NCBI GenBank assembly: GCA_035610365.1
Contig: CM069437.1
Coordinates: 32,569,507 to 32,633,506 of the forward strand
Source of the DNA: Aquatica leii
Lineage: Eukaryota > Arthropoda > Insecta > Coleoptera > Lampyridae
Reading direction: 5' to 3'
DNA: 64,000 nt
A program made the position numbers and the translations under genes. The notes beneath the pieces were generated by a model. It worked only from the letters and a program-made list of their open reading frames with translations. It made no database searches and was not told the origin of the DNA. Below are positions 60,760-64,000 of this stretch, one piece after another. How positions within the stretch are numbered: the stretch's first letter is position 1; every line of letters begins with the position of its first letter.

Positions 60760-63572
60760 TTGTGGTTGTTCATCAACAAGCTCAGATAGAAGAAATGAAC
60801 GTGGGAGGTAAAAAATAAACCACCTTAGCGGTAAAATACGGTATTGCCAACTACACAAAATTCATTTTTCCCGGTGATTGACCTGTGTTCATTAATCTGC
60901 AGCCTGTATGCGATTTGTCTTGCTTGCATCAATACAAATAGGTGTAATGGTGAAAGTGATAGTACTGCTTTTATGGCTGCTGTGGGCGTGGTTCTCATCG
61001 TTTCTGTTATTAGCAGATATGCCATTCTCTGTTTGCAGCGCTGCTTTTCAGGTTAACCCTATACAAACGCACCGTATGTGATTCGTTGTGACTTTTTCTA
61101 GATGAGCATTGAAAGTGAGTTTAGTATCAAGAGTGAGCCCTAGATATTTGACTTTTTTTGTCATCAAGAGCGCGACTCCGTACATCATAAGTAGTTTTAT
61201 GTAATCCGTTTTCCGTCGTTTGGTAAACGGAACGAGTGCCGTTTTAGTTGAGTTCACTGATACGTTAGTCCCTCTTTTTGCACCATTTTTTGCGGTGTTA
61301 GTGCATTTTGTATTATGTTTGATACAGTTGCACCAAACTACCCGTTTGTAATAATGGTGAGATTGTCGGCGTATTCTAAAACAAATACCACGCCGTCTTC
61401 TAGTTCCTGTAGTTAGTCGTCCATGACGAGGCACTACAGTTGCCACTTTGGCTCTTATAGTGCTACCGTACAGAGTAGCTGTTATCGTCCGATTACTGAC
61501 CATTGAGTTGATCCAGTTTTAAACTGGAGATGTGATTTTTTTCTTCTTCATTGCCCTTGCTGTCGACTACTTTTTCAAGTAGTTTTAAGATGAAGGAAGT
61601 CAAGCTGATCGGTCTGTAAAATTTTGTCTGGGCGTACTTAGATCTCTTTAGCTTTGGTATAAATACCACCTTCACAATCCGGCAGCTGTTTTTTATATGC
61701 GAAAGTACTAAGCGAGCTCCGAGAATTTCGCATATTGTGTTTCGCAGAGCAGCAAATCTTTTTTGCAGCATGATGGGATAAATTCCATCGGCCCCTGTAG
61801 ACCGAAAGAGTTTAAACGTATTGATTCTGTGTTTTCAGTATTAATTATTTTTTTCGCTAAATTCCAGTTCCTTTTGGGTAACCAGTTTGTTTGGTACTTC
61901 CTGGTGCTTAGGAACTTTAGTTAACTATGAACCCGGGAAGTGTTTTTGCAGTAGTTCTTGCAGAGTCGCTTCAACCAAATCTGTAAACTTTTTGCTTTTG
62001 GTCAACAAAGAACCGATGTTTCTAGTGCGGTCTTTTTTGGAATCGAGAACTTGTAGGTTTGTTTTCTACGTCTCTAAAGTACCTTCTCTATGAGTCTCTC
62101 TTTGCCTTTTTAATGGCATTGTTGTATGTTGTAAAGCTGATTCTGAATTTGGCTGTGTGTCCTTTCTTTGTCAAGCTTCCTGTTCCACCAAGTTATCCTG
62201 TTGGGAGGTCGTTTGACAGTTTTTAGGCAGCTTGTTTTAAATTCGGATTTTAATGAATTAACAATACTGTCCGTCATTAGTTATAGCTCGTGCGTTGATT
62301 TTGCAACTGTGGTACAGTCCCTGATTTGTCTCGCTAAAGTTTTGTTGAACAAATCTCAGTCGGTTTTTCTTGGTATTCTTGTATCTATGATAAAATAAAG
62401 AAGGTTCATCTGACACATTTTTATTACTTTGCTCGTTTTTGGTCTAGCAAGCGTAAGGTCAATAACTTTGCTGCGTGACACGGTTATAAACGTAGACAAA
62501 TCTCCGTTATTTATGTCTAAATTTTCTTTTAGAATAAATTAAAAAGTTTTTTACTTTTTGGATTTGTGTTTGCGCTCTCCCACAAAGTGTGATGTGCATC
62601 GGAATCGCATCCAAGAATCAGCGGTTTGTTGATCCCACTGTTAATCAGTCTGTGGATTTTCTCCGGCGGCGGTGGTCCTGTTTGGTCGTAGGGACCTTCC
62701 CTACCGAATCCGATAATGAACTCCTTCTTGATGCTTTCCTCTACTGAAGATATTTTAGCTGCTACCAGGTCTTTAGAACATAAATCCCAGAATGGCATTA
62801 AGTTTAGTGTATGTTTTACAATAATGCATGTGCTAGGGTTGTGCACAAGTGCAAGCAGTCATCTACCTGGACAATTCAACCCTTTTATTGTTCCTTTGTG
62901 GATCCATGGCTTTTGGACAATATCAATATCGTGTGTTACGATATAAGCACTAAGGGCCGCTGAGGCTGCTCTACAGTGATGTATATTTATCTGAACGACT
63001 TTGAGCATTAGATTTGCCGTCAGTTTTTTCTGGCTCTGGATTTACATCCATTGCCTCGTGGATATCACTTGTGGCATCCGGTCCTTTGCTGTCTTTTTTG
63101 GAGTCAGGCTTTATTAGGTACTTTTAGGATCTAGGTTAGTGTTAACCAGCTTCCACGTTTTGGTACTGATGTTGTTCTGTACCGATATTATTCTTCTCAG
63201 TAGGGTGGCCGGTTCCGAAGTGTTTCCGGGACCCAAGTGATAACTTTCTTGAGTGCAGGAAGGTCTTTGAGGAAAATAATGTTTAGTTACCTATCCTTCC
63301 CCAGTCGTTTCTGAATGTTTGACGTGCTGACTAGCCACTCTCTGGTCGTATGCGCACGTTATTTTCAGGAATCGCCTTTTATGGGTACATTCCTGAAAAC
63401 GCGAAGAAACTTGTCCCTCCTCCAATTCGTCGATCCATCTGAGTATCGAGGTTTCTATGACCTCAGATTCTTCAAGACTGATGAAGTTTTTAAGGAACCC
63501 TTTTGGTATGATTGCAAGATTGCAAAGTACATTTACGCGGACAACAAAAATTGATTTGCTGATCCTGAGCAA
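60760..63572 (-). mobile_element. R1-like LINE pseudogene
   Basis: Minus strand from the right: an ORF1-like piece (63572-63291), endonuclease (PLILGCDSDAHHTLWESANT, about 62620), RT start (KVVFIPKLKRSKYAQ, FYRPISLTSFILKLLEKVVD, about 61660-61570) and the RT catalytic box EYADNLTIITNG (about 61370). RT thumb follows (KVKYLGLTLDTKLTFNAHLE, about 61150-61090), then the distal region (TETMRTTPTAAIKAVLSLSP, about 61000). The last motif is characteristic of R1/jockey-group proteins. The catalytic YADD is YADN here, and several stops and shifts interrupt it, so it is dead. No rDNA sequence flanks it. The boundary of ORF1 is uncertain. Confidence 0.75.
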
Positions 63573-64000
63573 TTGTTTTAAAAAATGGAGTCTAAGTCCA
63601 AGCTTAAGAAAAATTTATCATAATTGTACACTAAAATACTTAGCTGTTGCTCTTGACCGCATTTTGTAGTACAAAACCAATTTAGAGAACTTAACTGCAA
63701 ATTCTAAAAGAAGACTAAATTTAATTCAAAAACTTGTCGGACCGACATGGAGGACAGTTGCCAACACCTTACGCATATCAACTATAGCTTTAGTTTATTC
63801 AACATCGGAATATGTCGATCAATAGTGAATCCATTAACCGCATTGATGTAATACTAAATCAAGCGATGATAATCATTTATGGAGTTTAACTCAAACTACG
63901 TAAGTCGCATTATTGTGCAATATTACTCCAGCAACATAACGACTTCAACATTTTTTGAAGAAAGAAGAAAGATTTACAAAATAAAACAATGCCTATTAAC
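63573..64000 (+). mobile_element. Jockey-like LINE fragment, RT thumb region, runs off the window
   Basis: Plus-strand reading gives HNCTLKYLAVALDRIL, YKTNLENLTANSKRRLNLIQ, KLVGPTWRTVANTLRISTIA and LVYSTSEYVDQ. This is the YLGVTLDRTL ... LVYSTAEYCAPVW module found after the RT core in jockey/CR1-type insect LINEs. A stop replaces the usual end of this block at about 63823, and a shift near 63668 separates the parts. It starts abruptly where the minus-strand LINE ends, so one of the two probably inserted into the other. Confidence 0.65.

Overview
This is a eukaryotic, AT-rich, transposon-dense stretch, almost certainly from an insect. Two complete pickpocket (DEG/ENaC) channel genes, a retrocopy of host cell factor, and insect-type pogo, hAT, Penelope, R1-like and copia/gypsy relics all point that way. 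The 44-51 bp introns of the first channel gene would suit a beetle, but that is an inference and the order is not settled. No rRNA, tRNA or CRISPR array was recognised.

Layout: 0-2.5 kb holds minus-strand copia-type fossils with a plus-strand R1-like LINE fragment between them. 5.17-11.88 kb is one pogo-superfamily DNA transposon (minus strand, TA target duplication) into which a fairly young copia element (6179-10371, 5-bp target duplication) has jumped. 12-21.4 kb carries a hAT fragment, a decayed LINE, a Tc1/mariner relic and a decayed Ty3/gypsy element. 22.3-24.4 kb is the first pickpocket gene (9 exons, 560 codons). 25.2-32.2 kb is a nest: a Penelope-like element beside or inside a ZMYM1-like hAT transposon, which itself split a DUF7869-type insect gene. 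A 689-bp Helitron lies at 32.97-33.66 kb.

33.7-38.5 kb and 44.0-49.2 kb are two copies of an old LTR element whose only recognisable protein is a Ty3/gypsy-type Gag. Between them lie an orphan heat-shock-type promoter (40.87-41.02 kb) and a spliced hAT-like transposase relic that abuts a gypsy RNase H scrap. 51.86-54.75 kb is the second pickpocket gene (9 exons, 546 codons) with the same intron phases as the first. 57.6-58.6 kb is a processed pseudogene of HCF. 58.8-64 kb holds three different LINE fragments.

Functionally, only the two pickpocket genes look like intact host genes. They are same-strand paralogues from an old local duplication, now about 27 kb apart because of transposon build-up. 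The rest is mobile DNA in layers, and nesting order gives relative ages: copia is younger than pogo, and hAT is younger than the DUF7869 copy. All boundaries, splice sites and domain calls were read by eye; nothing was searched against a database.
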